From contig JAKLKW010000002.1 of NCBI GenBank assembly GCA_023150455.1, forward strand, positions 22,899-86,898: a stretch of DNA of 64,000 nt, given 5' to 3'. The position numbers and the translations under genes were made by a program. Positions 11,204 to 21,102 of the stretch are shown here, one piece after another. This stretch comes from Alphaproteobacteria bacterium (GTDB lineage: Bacteria > Pseudomonadota > Alphaproteobacteria > JAEULC01). The first letter of the stretch is position 1, and every line of letters begins with the position of its first letter. The notes under the pieces were generated by a model. That model did not search any database. It was not told the origin of the DNA and was given only the letters and a program-made list of their open reading frames with translations.

Positions 11204-12589
11204 CTACTCCCCCGCCGCCACCGCCAGGCGCCGCTCGGCGCCGCGCGCGCGCTTCAGCTCCCCGGCGATGGTGAAGGCCAGCTCCAGCGCCTGGCTCGCG
11301 TTCAGCCGCGGGTCGCAATGCGTGTGGTAGCGGTCCTTCAGGGTCTCGTCGGTGATCGCCTGGGCGCCGCCGATGCACTCGGTCACGTCCTGGCCGGTCA
11401 TCTCGAAATGCACGCCGCCGGCATGCGTGCCTTCCGCGGCATGGACCCCGAAGAATCCGCGCACCTCGGCAAGGATGCGGTTGACGGCGCGGGTCTTGAA
11501 GCCGGTCGGCGAGGTGACCGTGTTGCCGTGCATCGGGTCGCAGGCCCACACGACCGCGCGGCCCTCGCGCTTGACCGCGCGCACCAGCGCCGGCAGGCGC
11601 TTCTCGACCTCGTCGGCGCCCATCCGGCTGATGAGCGTCAGCCGGCCGGGGATCTCGTCCGGGTTCAGCGCGTCGATCAGCCGGATCAGCTCGTCCGGCG
11701 TGGTCGAGGGCCCGACCTTCATGCCGATCGGGTTCTTGACGCCGCGCATGAACTCGACATGCGCGCCGTCGAGCTGGCGCGTGCGGTCGCCGATCCACAG
11801 CATGTGCGCCGAGCAGTCGTACCAGTCGCCGGTCAGGCTGTCGCGCCGCGTCAGCGCCTCCTCGTACCAGAGCAGCAGCGCCTCGTGCGAGGTGTAGAAC
11901 GAGGTCTCGCGGATCTGCGGCGAGGATTCGCCGGTCAGGCCGCAGGCCTCCATGAAGGCGAGCGCTTCGTCGAGCCGGTCCGCCAGCTCGCGGTATCGCT
12001 CGCCCTGGGGGCTGCCGGACACGAAATCCAGGTTCCAGCGATGCACCTTGTGCAGGTCGGCGAAGCCGCCCTGGGCGAAGGCGCGGATCAGGTTCAAGGT
12101 CGCGGCCGACTGGTTGTAGGCGCGGATCAGGCGCTGCGGGTCGGGCCTGCGCGCCTCGGGCGTGAACTCGATGCCGTTGACGATGTCGCCGCGGTAGGAC
12201 GGCAGCGTCTGGCCGCCCTGCGTCTCGGTCGGGGCCGAGCGCGGCTTGGCGAACTGGCCGGCGAGCCTTCCGACCTTCACCACCGGGCAGGCGGCGCCGA
12301 AGGTCAGCACCACCGCCATCTGCAGCAGCACCTTGAACGTGTCGCGGATGTTGTTGGCGCGGAACTCGGCGAAGCTCTCGGCGCAGTCGCCGCCCTGCAG
12401 CAGGAAGGCCTTGCCCTCGGCCACGCGGCCGAGCGACTTCATCAGGTCGCGCGCCTCGCCGGCGAACACCAGCGGCGGGAAGATGGCAAGCTGCTGCTCG
12501 GCCTCGGCGAGCGCCTCGGCGTCGGGGTAGTCCGGCACCTGCCGGACCGGCTGCTGCCGCCAGCTATCGGGCGACCACGGTTGCGCCAT
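11204..12589 (-). CDS. 3-deoxy-7-phosphoheptulonate synthase, class II
   Basis: [23 protein letters not shown]...[14 protein letters not shown]...[14 protein letters not shown], typical class II DAHP synthase. Confidence 0.95.
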   Translation of the reverse strand: MAQPWSPDSWRQQPVRQVPDYPDAEALAEAEQQLAIFPPLVFAGEARDLMKSLGRVAEGKAFLLQGGDCAESFAEFRANNIRDTFKVLLQMAVVLTFGAACPVVKVGRLAGQFAKPRSAPTETQGGQTLPSYRGDIVNGIEFTPEARRPDPQRLIRAYNQSAATLNLIRAFAQGGFADLHKVHRWNLDFVSGSPQGERYRELADRLDEALAFMEACGLTGESSPQIRETSFYTSHEALLLWYEEALTRRDSLTGDWYDCSAHMLWIGDRTRQLDGAHVEFMRGVKNPIGMKVGPSTTPDELIRLIDALNPDEIPGRLTLISRMGADEVEKRLPALVRAVKREGRAVVWACDPMHGNTVTSPTGFKTRAVNRILAEVRGFFGVHAAEGTHAGGVHFEMTGQDVTECIGGAQAITDETLKDRYHTHCDPRLNASQALELAFTIAGELKRARGAERRLAVAAGE

Positions 12590-12675
12590 GACACGAACTC
12601 CAGGAGCCCCGCGCTTCCCGGCGGGGCAAGGGACCATGCTAATACGCGGAAATTTGCCGAAATTCCAGCGTGTTG

Positions 12676-14058
12676 CTACTCCGCGGCCTCGGCCTCCACA
12701 TCGGGGACCTTCTGGCGCAGCGTGACGAACTCCTCGGCCGCGGTCGGGTGGATGCCGATGGTGCGGTCGAACGCCGCCTTGGTCAGGCCCGCCTTCACGG
12801 CGATGGCGATGCCCTGGATGATCTCGGGCGCGTCCTGCCCGACCATGTGCGCGCCGAGCACGCGGTCGGACGCCCGGTCGACCACCAGCTTCATCATGGT
12901 TCGCTCGTCGCGCCCGCTGATGGTGTGCTTCATCGCCTTGAAGGTCGTGCGGTAGATGTCGACCCGGAAGCCCTTCTCGCGCGCGCGCTCCTCGCTCAAG
13001 CCCGCGCTGCCGACCGGCGGCTGGCTGAACACGGCCATCGGCACGCTCTCGTGGTCGACCGGGCGCTTCAGGTTGCCGAACACCGTGTCGGCGAAGGCAT
13101 GGCCTTCCATCAGCGCGACCGGCGTCAGGTTGATGCGGTCGGTCGCGTCGCCGACGGCGAAGATCGACGGCACGGACGAGCGCGACCACTGGTCGACCTT
13201 GATCGCGCCGTTCTCGGCCATGGCCAGCCCAAGCTCCTCGAGCCCGATGCCGCGCGTGTTGGGCCTGCGGCCCGTCGCGTACATGACCGTGTCGCACTCG
13301 ACGCCCTCGTCCTCCAGGCCCGTGTCGTCGTGGAAGCGGACGACGAGCTTGCGCCCCTTCTTCTCGATCGCTACCGGCTCGCGGCCCAGGCGGATGTCGA
13401 TGCCCTTCTTCTGCATCTCGGCCTGCAGATGCGCGCGCGCATCGTGGTCGAAGCCGCGCAGGATCATCTCGCCGCGGTAGACCAGGATCACCTCGGCGCC
13501 GAGCCCGTTGAAGATGCCCGCGAACTCGACCGCGATGTAGCCGCCGCCGACGATGGCGATGCGCCTGGGCAGCTTCGGCAGGTCGAGCGCCTCGTTCGAG
13601 GTGATCGCGTACTCGCGGCCGGGAATTTCGGGGATGAACGGCCGGGATCCGGTGGAGACGAGGATGTTGCGCGCAGCGACGCGCTTGCCGCCGATCTCGA
13701 CCTCGTGGGGACCCGTCACGCGGGCGCGCCCGCGCATCAGCGCGACATGGGCGCGGTCGAGCATGCCGCCATAGGCGGCCTCGAGCCGGTCGAGCTCGGC
13801 GTTCTTGTTCCGGATCAGCTTCTTCCAGCTGTGCTTGGACTTGCCCACGGTCCAGCCGTAGCCGCGCGCGTCCTCGAAGTCCTCGGCGAAATGCGCGGCG
13901 TAGACCAGGAACTTCTTCGGCACGCAGCCGCGCATGACGCAGGTGCCGCCGACGCGGCTTTCCTCGGCCAGCGCCACCTTGGCGCCATGGCCGCCGGCGA
14001 TGCGCGCCGCACGCACGCCGCCGGAACCGGCGCCGATGACGAAGAGATCGTAGTCCAT
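12676..14058 (-). CDS. gor: Glutathione-disulfide reductase
   Basis: 460 aa; [47 protein letters not shown] redox-active GGTCxxxGCVPK motif. Confidence 0.93.
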   Translation of the reverse strand: MDYDLFVIGAGSGGVRAARIAGGHGAKVALAEESRVGGTCVMRGCVPKKFLVYAAHFAEDFEDARGYGWTVGKSKHSWKKLIRNKNAELDRLEAAYGGMLDRAHVALMRGRARVTGPHEVEIGGKRVAARNILVSTGSRPFIPEIPGREYAITSNEALDLPKLPRRIAIVGGGYIAVEFAGIFNGLGAEVILVYRGEMILRGFDHDARAHLQAEMQKKGIDIRLGREPVAIEKKGRKLVVRFHDDTGLEDEGVECDTVMYATGRRPNTRGIGLEELGLAMAENGAIKVDQWSRSSVPSIFAVGDATDRINLTPVALMEGHAFADTVFGNLKRPVDHESVPMAVFSQPPVGSAGLSEERAREKGFRVDIYRTTFKAMKHTISGRDERTMMKLVVDRASDRVLGAHMVGQDAPEIIQGIAIAVKAGLTKAAFDRTIGIHPTAAEEFVTLRQKVPDVEAEAAE

Positions 14059-14140
14059 GAGGCCCTCAGCTCTCAGCCGTCAGCCAAAGATAGAGCCTCT
14101 GGCCGACCGCTGAAAGCTGAATGCTGACGGTTCTATCGGG

Positions 14141-15631
14141 TCAGCGGTCGATCCCGCCCATGCACAGGTACTTGATCTCGACGAAGTCGTCGATGCCGTA
14201 CTTCGAGCCCTCGCGGCCGAGGCCCGACTCCTTCATGCCGCCGAACGGCGCCACCTCGGTCGAGATGATGCCGGTGTTGATGCCGACGATGCCGTACTCG
14301 ACGCTCTCGGCCACGCGCCAGATGCGGCCGATGTCGCGGCTGTAGAAATAGGCGGCGAGGCCGAACTCGGTGTCGTTGGCCAGCCGCACGGCGTCCTTCT
14401 CCTCCTTGAAGCGGAACACGGGCGCCAGCGGCCCGAAGGTCTCCTCGCGCGCGACGGCCATCTGCGGGTTCACGTTCGCCAGCACCGTCGGCTCGAAGAA
14501 CGTGCCGCCGAGCGAATGGCGCTTGCCGCCGGTCACGATCTTGGCGCCCTTCTTCGTCGCGTCGGCGATGTGCTCCTCGACCTTCTCGACCGCCTTCATG
14601 TCGATCAGCGGTCCCTGCGTCACGCCCGACTCCAGGCCATTGCCGACCTTGAGCTGCTTCACGGCGCCGACCAGCTTGTCGACGAACTTGTCGTACACGC
14701 CGTCCTGCACCAGGAGGCGGTTGGCGCACACGCAGGTCTGGCCGGTGTTGCGGTATTTCGAGGCCATGGCGCCTTCGACCGCCTGGTCGAGGTCGGCGTC
14801 GTCGAACACGATGAAGGGGGCGTTGCCGCCGAGCTCGAGGCCCATCTTCTTCACCGTGCCGGCGCATTGCTGCATCAGCTTCTTGCCGATCTCGGTCGAG
14901 CCGGTGAAGGTGAGCTTGCGCACGATCGGGTTCGAGGTCATCTCGCCGCCGATCTCGGATGCGCTGCCGGTGACCACGTTGAACACGCCCTTCGGCACGC
15001 CGGCGCGCTCGGCGAGCTCGGCCATGGCGAGCGCCGAATAGGGCGTCTGCGTCGCCGGCTTGCACACGAAGGTACAGCCCGCCGCCAGCGCCGGGCCCGC
15101 CTTGCGCGTGATCATCGCCGCCGGAAAGTTCCACGGCGTGATCGCCGCCACGACGCCGATCGGCTCCTTGATCACGACGATGCGCTTGTCGGACTGGTGC
15201 TGCGGGATCACGTCGCCGTAGACGCGCTTGCCCTCCTCGGCGAACCACTCGATGAACGAGGCGGCATAGGCGACCTCGCCCTTGGCCTCGGCCAGCGGCT
15301 TGCCCTGCTCCGAGGTCATCAGCACCGCCAAATCCTCGGTGTTGGCGAGCATCAGCTCGAACCACTTGCGCAGGATCGCCGCCCGCTCCTTCGCGGTCTT
15401 GGCCTTCCACGGGCCCCAGGCCTTGTTGGCGGCCTCGATCGCGCGCCTTGTCTCCCCGGCGCCCATGCGCGGCACGGTGCCGAGGATCTGGCCGGTCGCC
15501 GGGTTGTTCACGGCCACCGCGGCGCCGCCGTCGGCGTCGACCCATTTGCCGTCGATGTATCCCTGCTGGCGGAACAGCTTCATGTCCTTGAGGGTCGGGG
15601 GTGCGGTCTCCGGATCGTCCTTGGGTGCCAT
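14141..15631 (-). CDS. gabD: NAD(P)-dependent (succinate-semialdehyde type) aldehyde dehydrogenase
   Basis: ITPWNFPAAMITRKAGPALAAGCT, LELGGNAPFIVFDDADLDQAV, NTGQTCVCANR motifs. Confidence 0.88.
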   Translation of the reverse strand: MAPKDDPETAPPTLKDMKLFRQQGYIDGKWVDADGGAAVAVNNPATGQILGTVPRMGAGETRRAIEAANKAWGPWKAKTAKERAAILRKWFELMLANTEDLAVLMTSEQGKPLAEAKGEVAYAASFIEWFAEEGKRVYGDVIPQHQSDKRIVVIKEPIGVVAAITPWNFPAAMITRKAGPALAAGCTFVCKPATQTPYSALAMAELAERAGVPKGVFNVVTGSASEIGGEMTSNPIVRKLTFTGSTEIGKKLMQQCAGTVKKMGLELGGNAPFIVFDDADLDQAVEGAMASKYRNTGQTCVCANRLLVQDGVYDKFVDKLVGAVKQLKVGNGLESGVTQGPLIDMKAVEKVEEHIADATKKGAKIVTGGKRHSLGGTFFEPTVLANVNPQMAVAREETFGPLAPVFRFKEEKDAVRLANDTEFGLAAYFYSRDIGRIWRVAESVEYGIVGINTGIISTEVAPFGGMKESGLGREGSKYGIDDFVEIKYLCMGGIDR

Positions 15632-15743
15632 GGTCGCGTTCTCCCGGGTTCGGATGCTCGAAATCTGGCTGGTTGCCGGCATCATAGTCCCGCCCGCGTC
15701 CCGTGTTAACCGTCCGGCGGAACTCTGCTATGGATAGCGCGCT

Positions 15744-16271
15744 ATGCCGAAAGGAGCCGTGACCATGCTGCGCACCCTGATGGTGGCGCTCGGCCTGCTG
15801 TTCGCCGCGTTCGCGCCGGGGGCCCGCGACGCCGGGGCGATCACGGACAACGAGGAGCGCACGCCGATCACCGACCGCGCCGAGCTCACGCGCCTGTTCG
15901 TCGACCGGACCTTCTACGGGCGCTACGCCGACAACAGCAAGTTCATCGAGTACTACGCGCCGGACGGGCGGGCCGGCTACTTCGACGGCTGCCCGCATTC
16001 CGGGCGCTGGTGGGTCGCCGAGTCCGGCGGCGAGGCAGTCGTGTGCTTCGTCTACCCGACCATGGCGCCGCCGGGCCCGCACTGCTTCGACGTGTTCCGC
16101 GCCGCGACCAGAAACGGCGGCCGCCTCGAGTTCCTGCTCGACGGCAGCGACGCGTCCTGGCCGGCGCACGCCTGGACGCGCGCGATCCGGCCGGGCAATC
16201 CCGAGCAATTGTCGCTGACCGCCAGCGGCTGCCAGATCGGTCAATCCGTCCGCGAGGAGGACCAGGGATGA
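15744..16271 (+). CDS. Hypothetical exported protein
   Basis: 175 aa with N-terminal signal-like segment (MLRTLMVALGLLFAAFAPGARDAGA); family not recognised. Confidence 0.7.
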   Translation: MPKGAVTMLRTLMVALGLLFAAFAPGARDAGAITDNEERTPITDRAELTRLFVDRTFYGRYADNSKFIEYYAPDGRAGYFDGCPHSGRWWVAESGGEAVVCFVYPTMAPPGPHCFDVFRAATRNGGRLEFLLDGSDASWPAHAWTRAIRPGNPEQLSLTASGCQIGQSVREEDQG

Positions 16272-17326
16272 AGAGCTACGACGTCGCCGAATGCGGCTGC
16301 CCGCTGAAGCTGTTCGAGCGGCCGACGCCGCAGCCGGCGGGCACCGAGGTGCTGCTGCGCGTGCTGGCGGCCGGCGTGTGCCATAGCGACCTGCATTTCT
16401 GGGAGGGCTCCTACGATCTCGGCGGCGGCAAGAAGCTGAAGCTGACCGACCGCGGCATGAAGCTGCCGCTGACCATGGGCCACGAGAATGTCGGCGAGGT
16501 CGTGGCGATGGGACCGGAGGCGAAAGGCGTCAAGATCGGCGACCGGCGGCTCGCCTATCCCTGGATCGGCTGCGGCCAGTGCATGGTGTGCCGGCGCGGC
16601 GAGGAGAATCTGTGCCTCAAGGCGAGCTTCCTCGGCGTGCATCGTCCGGGCGGCTATGCCGATCATCTGCTGGTGCCGCATCCGCGCTATCTCTACGAGA
16701 TCGGCGACCTGGCGCCCGAGGTCGCGGCGCCGCTCGCCTGCTCGGGCATCACGACCTACGGCGCGCTGAAGAAGCTCGGCTCGGTGCCGCAGGAGCAGCC
16801 GATCGTCATCATCGGCGCCGGCGGGCTCGGTCTCATGTGCCTGTCGCTGCTGAAGAAGATGGGCGGCAAGGGCGCCATCGTAGTCGACATCGACGCGGTC
16901 AAGCGCGAGGCGGCGAAGAAGGCCGGCGCGCTCGCCGTGGTCGACGGCCGCGCCGCCGACGCGGTGAAGCAGATCCAGGGGCACTGCCCGGACGGCGTCT
17001 GGGGCGCCGTCGACCTGGTCGGCTCGGGCGACACGGTCAAGCTCGGCACCGACTGCCTGACCAAGGGCGGCAAGCTGGTCGTGGTCGGCCTGTTCGGCGG
17101 CGAGATCACCCTGCCGACCGCCTACATCCCGATGCGCGCCATGAACATCCAGGGCTCCTATGTCGGCACGCCGGCCGAGATGAAGGAGCTGCTCGACCTC
17201 GTGCGCCGCGCCCGGCCGCCGGCGCTGCCCATCACCAAGCGCCCGCTGCCCGAGGCCTACCAGTGCCTGCAGGAGCTGAAGGAAGGCAAGCTCGTCGGCC
17301 GCGCGGTGCTGGTGCCGGCGGGGTGA
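16268..17326 (+). CDS. Zinc-dependent alcohol dehydrogenase
   Basis: MKSYDVAECGCPLKLFERPTP...GVCHSDLHFW, GHENVGEVV, GCGQCMVCRRGEENLC zinc motifs; ATG overlaps upstream stop. Confidence 0.93.
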   Translation: MKSYDVAECGCPLKLFERPTPQPAGTEVLLRVLAAGVCHSDLHFWEGSYDLGGGKKLKLTDRGMKLPLTMGHENVGEVVAMGPEAKGVKIGDRRLAYPWIGCGQCMVCRRGEENLCLKASFLGVHRPGGYADHLLVPHPRYLYEIGDLAPEVAAPLACSGITTYGALKKLGSVPQEQPIVIIGAGGLGLMCLSLLKKMGGKGAIVVDIDAVKREAAKKAGALAVVDGRAADAVKQIQGHCPDGVWGAVDLVGSGDTVKLGTDCLTKGGKLVVVGLFGGEITLPTAYIPMRAMNIQGSYVGTPAEMKELLDLVRRARPPALPITKRPLPEAYQCLQELKEGKLVGRAVLVPAG

Positions 17327-17329
17327 GAA

Positions 17330-17426
17330 GCAAAAGGGCGGCCGGAGCCGCCCTTGCATTTTGTGCGTCACCGGCCGAAGCCGGGACGCTTGTTAACGGA
17401 TGGACCGCGTTCTCTCGTGAGCTAAC
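17330..17426 (-). ncRNA. Predicted type II-C tracrRNA
   Basis: Minus strand: GTTAGCTCACGAGAGAACGCGGTCCATCCGTTAACAAGCGTCCCGGCTTCGGCCGGTGACGCACAAAATGCAAGGGCGGCTCCGGCCGCCCTTTTG. Positions 17401-17426 are a 26-nt perfect anti-repeat to the CRISPR repeat; stem-loop GCGTC-CCGGC-TTCG-GCCGG-T-GACGC at 17365-17389; terminal hairpin at 17334-17355. Confidence 0.88.
17334..17355. terminator. Bidirectional hairpin between convergent adh and predicted tracrRNA
   Basis: AAGGGCGGC-CGGA-GCCGCCCTT, 9-bp perfect stem, 8 nt after adh stop; also forms the 3' terminal hairpin of the minus-strand tracrRNA. Confidence 0.8.
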
Positions 17427-17482
17427 TGACAGTCTATTCGCTTCCGTCCGTTCAATCTAACGTTGCCCCGCAGCAAACCGAC

Positions 17483-17518
17483 TGTCAATGGACTCCTGGG
17501 CGTCGGTCAGGCTACAAT
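17483..17518. promoter_or_regulatory. Candidate divergent promoter region between tracrRNA (minus) and cas9 (plus)
   Basis: Minus-strand TTGACA at 17488-17483 abuts plus-strand TGGACT (17489-17494), which is followed after 18 bp by TACAAT (17513-17518); the minus-strand -10 is weak by eye. Confidence 0.4.
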
Positions 17519-17682
17519 TTTTGTGGAACGGATCAACGGCAGCAATCAATCACGGATGCGTATGGTACAGCCGTGCCAATTCTGGCGAAGCTCACGAAGT
17601 GCGGCGACGCAAGTATACGCCCGTGAAGCAATGAGGAGTTGGAAACCAGCTCCCCGTTGACTCGCGCAGCTTGGGGGAAGAC

Positions 17683-20600
17683 ATGCGCGCGGAGAGGACA
17701 CGCAAGAGCATACCGTGGCGCCTCGGGCTCGATGTCGGCACCAATTCACTTGGCTGGTGCGCATTCGACCTGTCGAAGCCGGATAGGGAAGGGCGCCGTC
17801 ATCCGGTTGGCATTCGCCGGGTTGGGGTCCGTATCTTTAGCGATGGACGGGACCCGCAATCTGGAGCCTCGCTGGCGCAGGCGCGGCGCGAGCCGCGCAG
17901 CGCACGCAGGCGGCGCGATCGGTTCCTCATGCGGCAGATGACTCTCATGCGGGCGCTCGACCGTCTCGGCCTCATGCCGAGCGATCCTGCCGCACGCAAG
18001 GAACTCGAGAAGCTCGATCCCTGGCGCCTGCGCGCAGAGGGTCTCGAGCGCGCGCTCTCGCCCCACGAGTTCGGCCGTGTCCTGTTCCACCTAAATCAGC
18101 GCCGCGGCTTCAAGAGCAACCGCAAGACCGATCGCGGCAAGGACGAAGCCAGCGCCAAGGAAACCCAGGACATGAAGGGCTCGGCGCGGGCGACCGCGGC
18201 GCTGATCGGACCGGACAAGCCGAATGCCCGCACGCTCGGGGAATACCTCTACAAGACGTATCGCGCGCGAAACAACGGCCTCTCATGGGAGCCGTTGAGC
18301 TCGGCGGAAGCTCACAGCGTGCGGGCCCGTCCGCGTGCCGTGAAAGGGCGGAACGAATACGACTTCTACCCCCTGCGGCGCATGGTCGAGGACGAATTCG
18401 ACGCGCTTTGGGAGGCGCAGAGACGCCATCTTCCCGCGCTGACCAGTGAGACGCGCGAACGGATCCGGCACGTCATCTTTCATCAGCGGCAGCTCAAGCC
18501 GGTCGATCCTGGCCCCTGCACGCTTGATCCCGACGACAAGCGGGCGCCGCTTGCCCTGCCCATCGTGCAGGAATTTCGCATCCTGCAGGAGCTTGCCAAC
18601 CTCGAACTGGTCGACAAGCGCAATCCTTCGAACTCGCGCCGGCTCACGCTCAGGGAGCGGGACCACCTGCTCGCGCTGTTGCGACGCACGGAAAGGCTGA
18701 CCTTCAAGCGCATCCGCAAGGAGCTGCACATCGAGGCCGTCTGGGCCTTCAATCTTGAAAGCGAACGTCGCGATCACCTGAAAGGAGATAGCACGTCGGT
18801 CCGCCTCGCCCACAAGGAATGCTTCGGCCCCCGATGGTGGGACGGATTGGCGGACATCGAACGCCACACCATCGCTCAGAAGCTGCTCGACGAGGAAGAC
18901 GAGGACGAAGCGGTTCGGATCGGCGTCGAGTATTGGAACCTGTCGCCGGAGGCGGCCGAGAAGGTCGCCAACGTGCGGCTGGTAGATGGTTACGGCAGTC
19001 TCGGCACCAAGGCGCTGGAAGAGATCGTACCGATCATGCGGACAGGTTTCGACGGGAGTGGCAACCCGATTCGCTACAGCGACGCGGTGCAACGGACTCG
19101 CTACAAGCACCACTCCGATTTCCGCGACGCCACGATCCTGCCGGCGTTGCCCTACTATGGCGAGGTGCTGCGCCGATACATGGCGCCGGTCCGCAGCGAC
19201 TCGGCGCCGCAATGGGAGCGCGACTTCGGGCGTATTGCGAATCCAACCGTCCATATTGGATTGGGCCAGCTACGCAAGCTCGTCAACGCCCTGATTGATC
19301 GCTACGGCCACCCGGAGGAAATCGTCGTCGAGCTTGCACGTGACCTCAAGCTGTCACGCGAGCGCCGCGAGGAAATCGACAAACGCCAGGCGGAAAACCA
19401 GAGGAAAAACGATCAGCGGCGCGCGAAGCTGGCCGAAATCGGCTTACCCGAGCGCGGCGAGTCCCTGCTGCGCCTGCGGCTCTGGGAAGAACTGAACCCC
19501 AATGACCCGAGCGATCGCAAATGCGTTTACACTGGCGAGCAGATCTCGCTGAGCCGCCTGTTCAGCGATGACGTCGAGACCGAGCATATCCTTCCCTTCA
19601 CCCTGACGCTCGACGACAACCCGAGCAACCTGACCGTATCTTTGCGCAAAGCCAACCGCTTCAAGGGCAACCTCACGCCCCATCAAGCGTTCGGCAGCAA
19701 TCCCATGGTCGACGGCCGACCCTGCAACTGGCCCCAGATCATGCTGCGCGCGTCCGCGCTGCCGAAAGCCAAGCAGTGGCGGTTTCGGCCCGACGCGATT
19801 GAGCTGGTTCAGAGTCGGATCAGACGCGACGCGGCTCGGCAGGAAGGCGCGCTGCCGAAGGAAATGCTCGACGATATCGAGCGAACCGGCGGCTTCCTGG
19901 CGCGGCAACTCGTCGACACCGCCTACCTCGCCCGGGTCACCCGTCAGTATCTGTGGAAGATCTGCGACCCCGACAAGACCTGGGTGATCCCCGGCCAGAT
20001 GACCGCGCTCTTGCGCCGCAAATGGGGCCTCAACTCGCTGCTTGGCGACCACAACCGCAAGAACCGCGCCGACCATCGCCATCATGCGATCGACGCCTTC
20101 GTCACCGGGCTTACCGATCGCTCTCTGCTTCAGCGGATCGCGACGGCGGCCGAGAAATCAAGGGACCGCCTGATCGACGATATGCCTGATCCCTACGAAG
20201 GCTTCCGTGAGGAACTGAAGTCCGCCCTGCAGCGCGTCGTGGTCTCCCATCGGCCGGACCACAGCGCCAAAGGCAAGCTGCACGAAGAGACGGCCTACGG
20301 GCTGGTCGAAGAGGCGGAGCGCGAAGGCGGCAACGTCGTCGCGCGCAAGCCGATCGAGGCGCTGAGCGAGAGCGAGATCGACCGCGTTCGCGACCCGGTG
20401 ATCCGCGATAAGCTCAAACGACATCTCGGCAGATTGCTCGCATACGACTCAGGCATCGAACGGGCCAAGGCCAAACTCGCGGAGGCGCGGCGCAAGAAGG
20501 ACGCGCATGCGATCGAGCGGGCCGCCGCCGAGTTGGATCGCACCAAGCGCGAGCGCAAGCAGAGACGCAAGGATGGCGCCAAGGACTTCAGGGCGGCCCT

Positions 20601-21096
20601 GGCCGAGTTTGGCCGAAAGGAGGGCATACGGCGTGTGCGACTCGTGAAATCCGAAGCAGCGATCATTGCTGTCCGCGATCGAACTGGCCACCCATACAAA
20701 GCGTATAGCGCCGGCGACAACCATCGCGTCGAAGTTTTCGCAAGGCCGGATGGATCATGGGGCAGAGACCTCATTACCGTATTCGACGCGAACAGGCCCG
20801 ATTTTGCGCCTTCATGGCGTCGGAACGGAGCTGGCAACCGTCTCGTCGCAATCTTTCACAAGAACGATCTGGTGCGTGCCACAGTTGACGGCGAGGAACG
20901 GACCATGCGCGTCGTATCGCTGTGGGACCGCTACCTGCAGCTCGCAGGGCACGAGGACACCAACCTCGCCGATCGGTATCGCGACGGCGAATTCAAGTGG
21001 ACGTTCGCGAACTACGACAAACTCAAGGAAATGGGCCTTCGGCGCGTCACGGTGGACTTCCTCGGCCACATGCACGATCCCGGCCCGCCGAAGTGA
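17683..21096 (+). CDS. cas9: Type II-C CRISPR-associated endonuclease Cas9
   Basis: ATG at 17683 preceded by GGGGGAAG; RuvC-I LGLDVGTNSLGW, bridge helix RSARRRRDRFLMRQ, RuvC-II IVVELARDLKLSRERR, HNH VETEHILPFTLTLDDNPSNLTVSLRKANRFKGNLTP, RuvC-III ADHRHHAIDAFVTGL. Confidence 0.97.
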   Translation: MRAERTRKSIPWRLGLDVGTNSLGWCAFDLSKPDREGRRHPVGIRRVGVRIFSDGRDPQSGASLAQARREPRSARRRRDRFLMRQMTLMRALDRLGLMPSDPAARKELEKLDPWRLRAEGLERALSPHEFGRVLFHLNQRRGFKSNRKTDRGKDEASAKETQDMKGSARATAALIGPDKPNARTLGEYLYKTYRARNNGLSWEPLSSAEAHSVRARPRAVKGRNEYDFYPLRRMVEDEFDALWEAQRRHLPALTSETRERIRHVIFHQRQLKPVDPGPCTLDPDDKRAPLALPIVQEFRILQELANLELVDKRNPSNSRRLTLRERDHLLALLRRTERLTFKRIRKELHIEAVWAFNLESERRDHLKGDSTSVRLAHKECFGPRWWDGLADIERHTIAQKLLDEEDEDEAVRIGVEYWNLSPEAAEKVANVRLVDGYGSLGTKALEEIVPIMRTGFDGSGNPIRYSDAVQRTRYKHHSDFRDATILPALPYYGEVLRRYMAPVRSDSAPQWERDFGRIANPTVHIGLGQLRKLVNALIDRYGHPEEIVVELARDLKLSRERREEIDKRQAENQRKNDQRRAKLAEIGLPERGESLLRLRLWEELNPNDPSDRKCVYTGEQISLSRLFSDDVETEHILPFTLTLDDNPSNLTVSLRKANRFKGNLTPHQAFGSNPMVDGRPCNWPQIMLRASALPKAKQWRFRPDAIELVQSRIRRDAARQEGALPKEMLDDIERTGGFLARQLVDTAYLARVTRQYLWKICDPDKTWVIPGQMTALLRRKWGLNSLLGDHNRKNRADHRHHAIDAFVTGLTDRSLLQRIATAAEKSRDRLIDDMPDPYEGFREELKSALQRVVVSHRPDHSAKGKLHEETAYGLVEEAEREGGNVVARKPIEALSESEIDRVRDPVIRDKLKRHLGRLLAYDSGIERAKAKLAEARRKKDAHAIERAAAELDRTKRERKQRRKDGAKDFRAALAEFGRKEGIRRVRLVKSEAAIIAVRDRTGHPYKAYSAGDNHRVEVFARPDGSWGRDLITVFDANRPDFAPSWRRNGAGNRLVAIFHKNDLVRATVDGEERTMRVVSLWDRYLQLAGHEDTNLADRYRDGEFKWTFANYDKLKEMGLRRVTVDFLGHMHDPGPPK

Positions 21097-21102
21097 TCCG
21101 AC

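Noticed and set aside
17671-17682. TTG at 17671 as the cas9 start (as in ORF track)
   Set aside because: In-frame ATG at 17683 has a well-placed GGGGGAAG Shine-Dalgarno that overlaps the TTG region.
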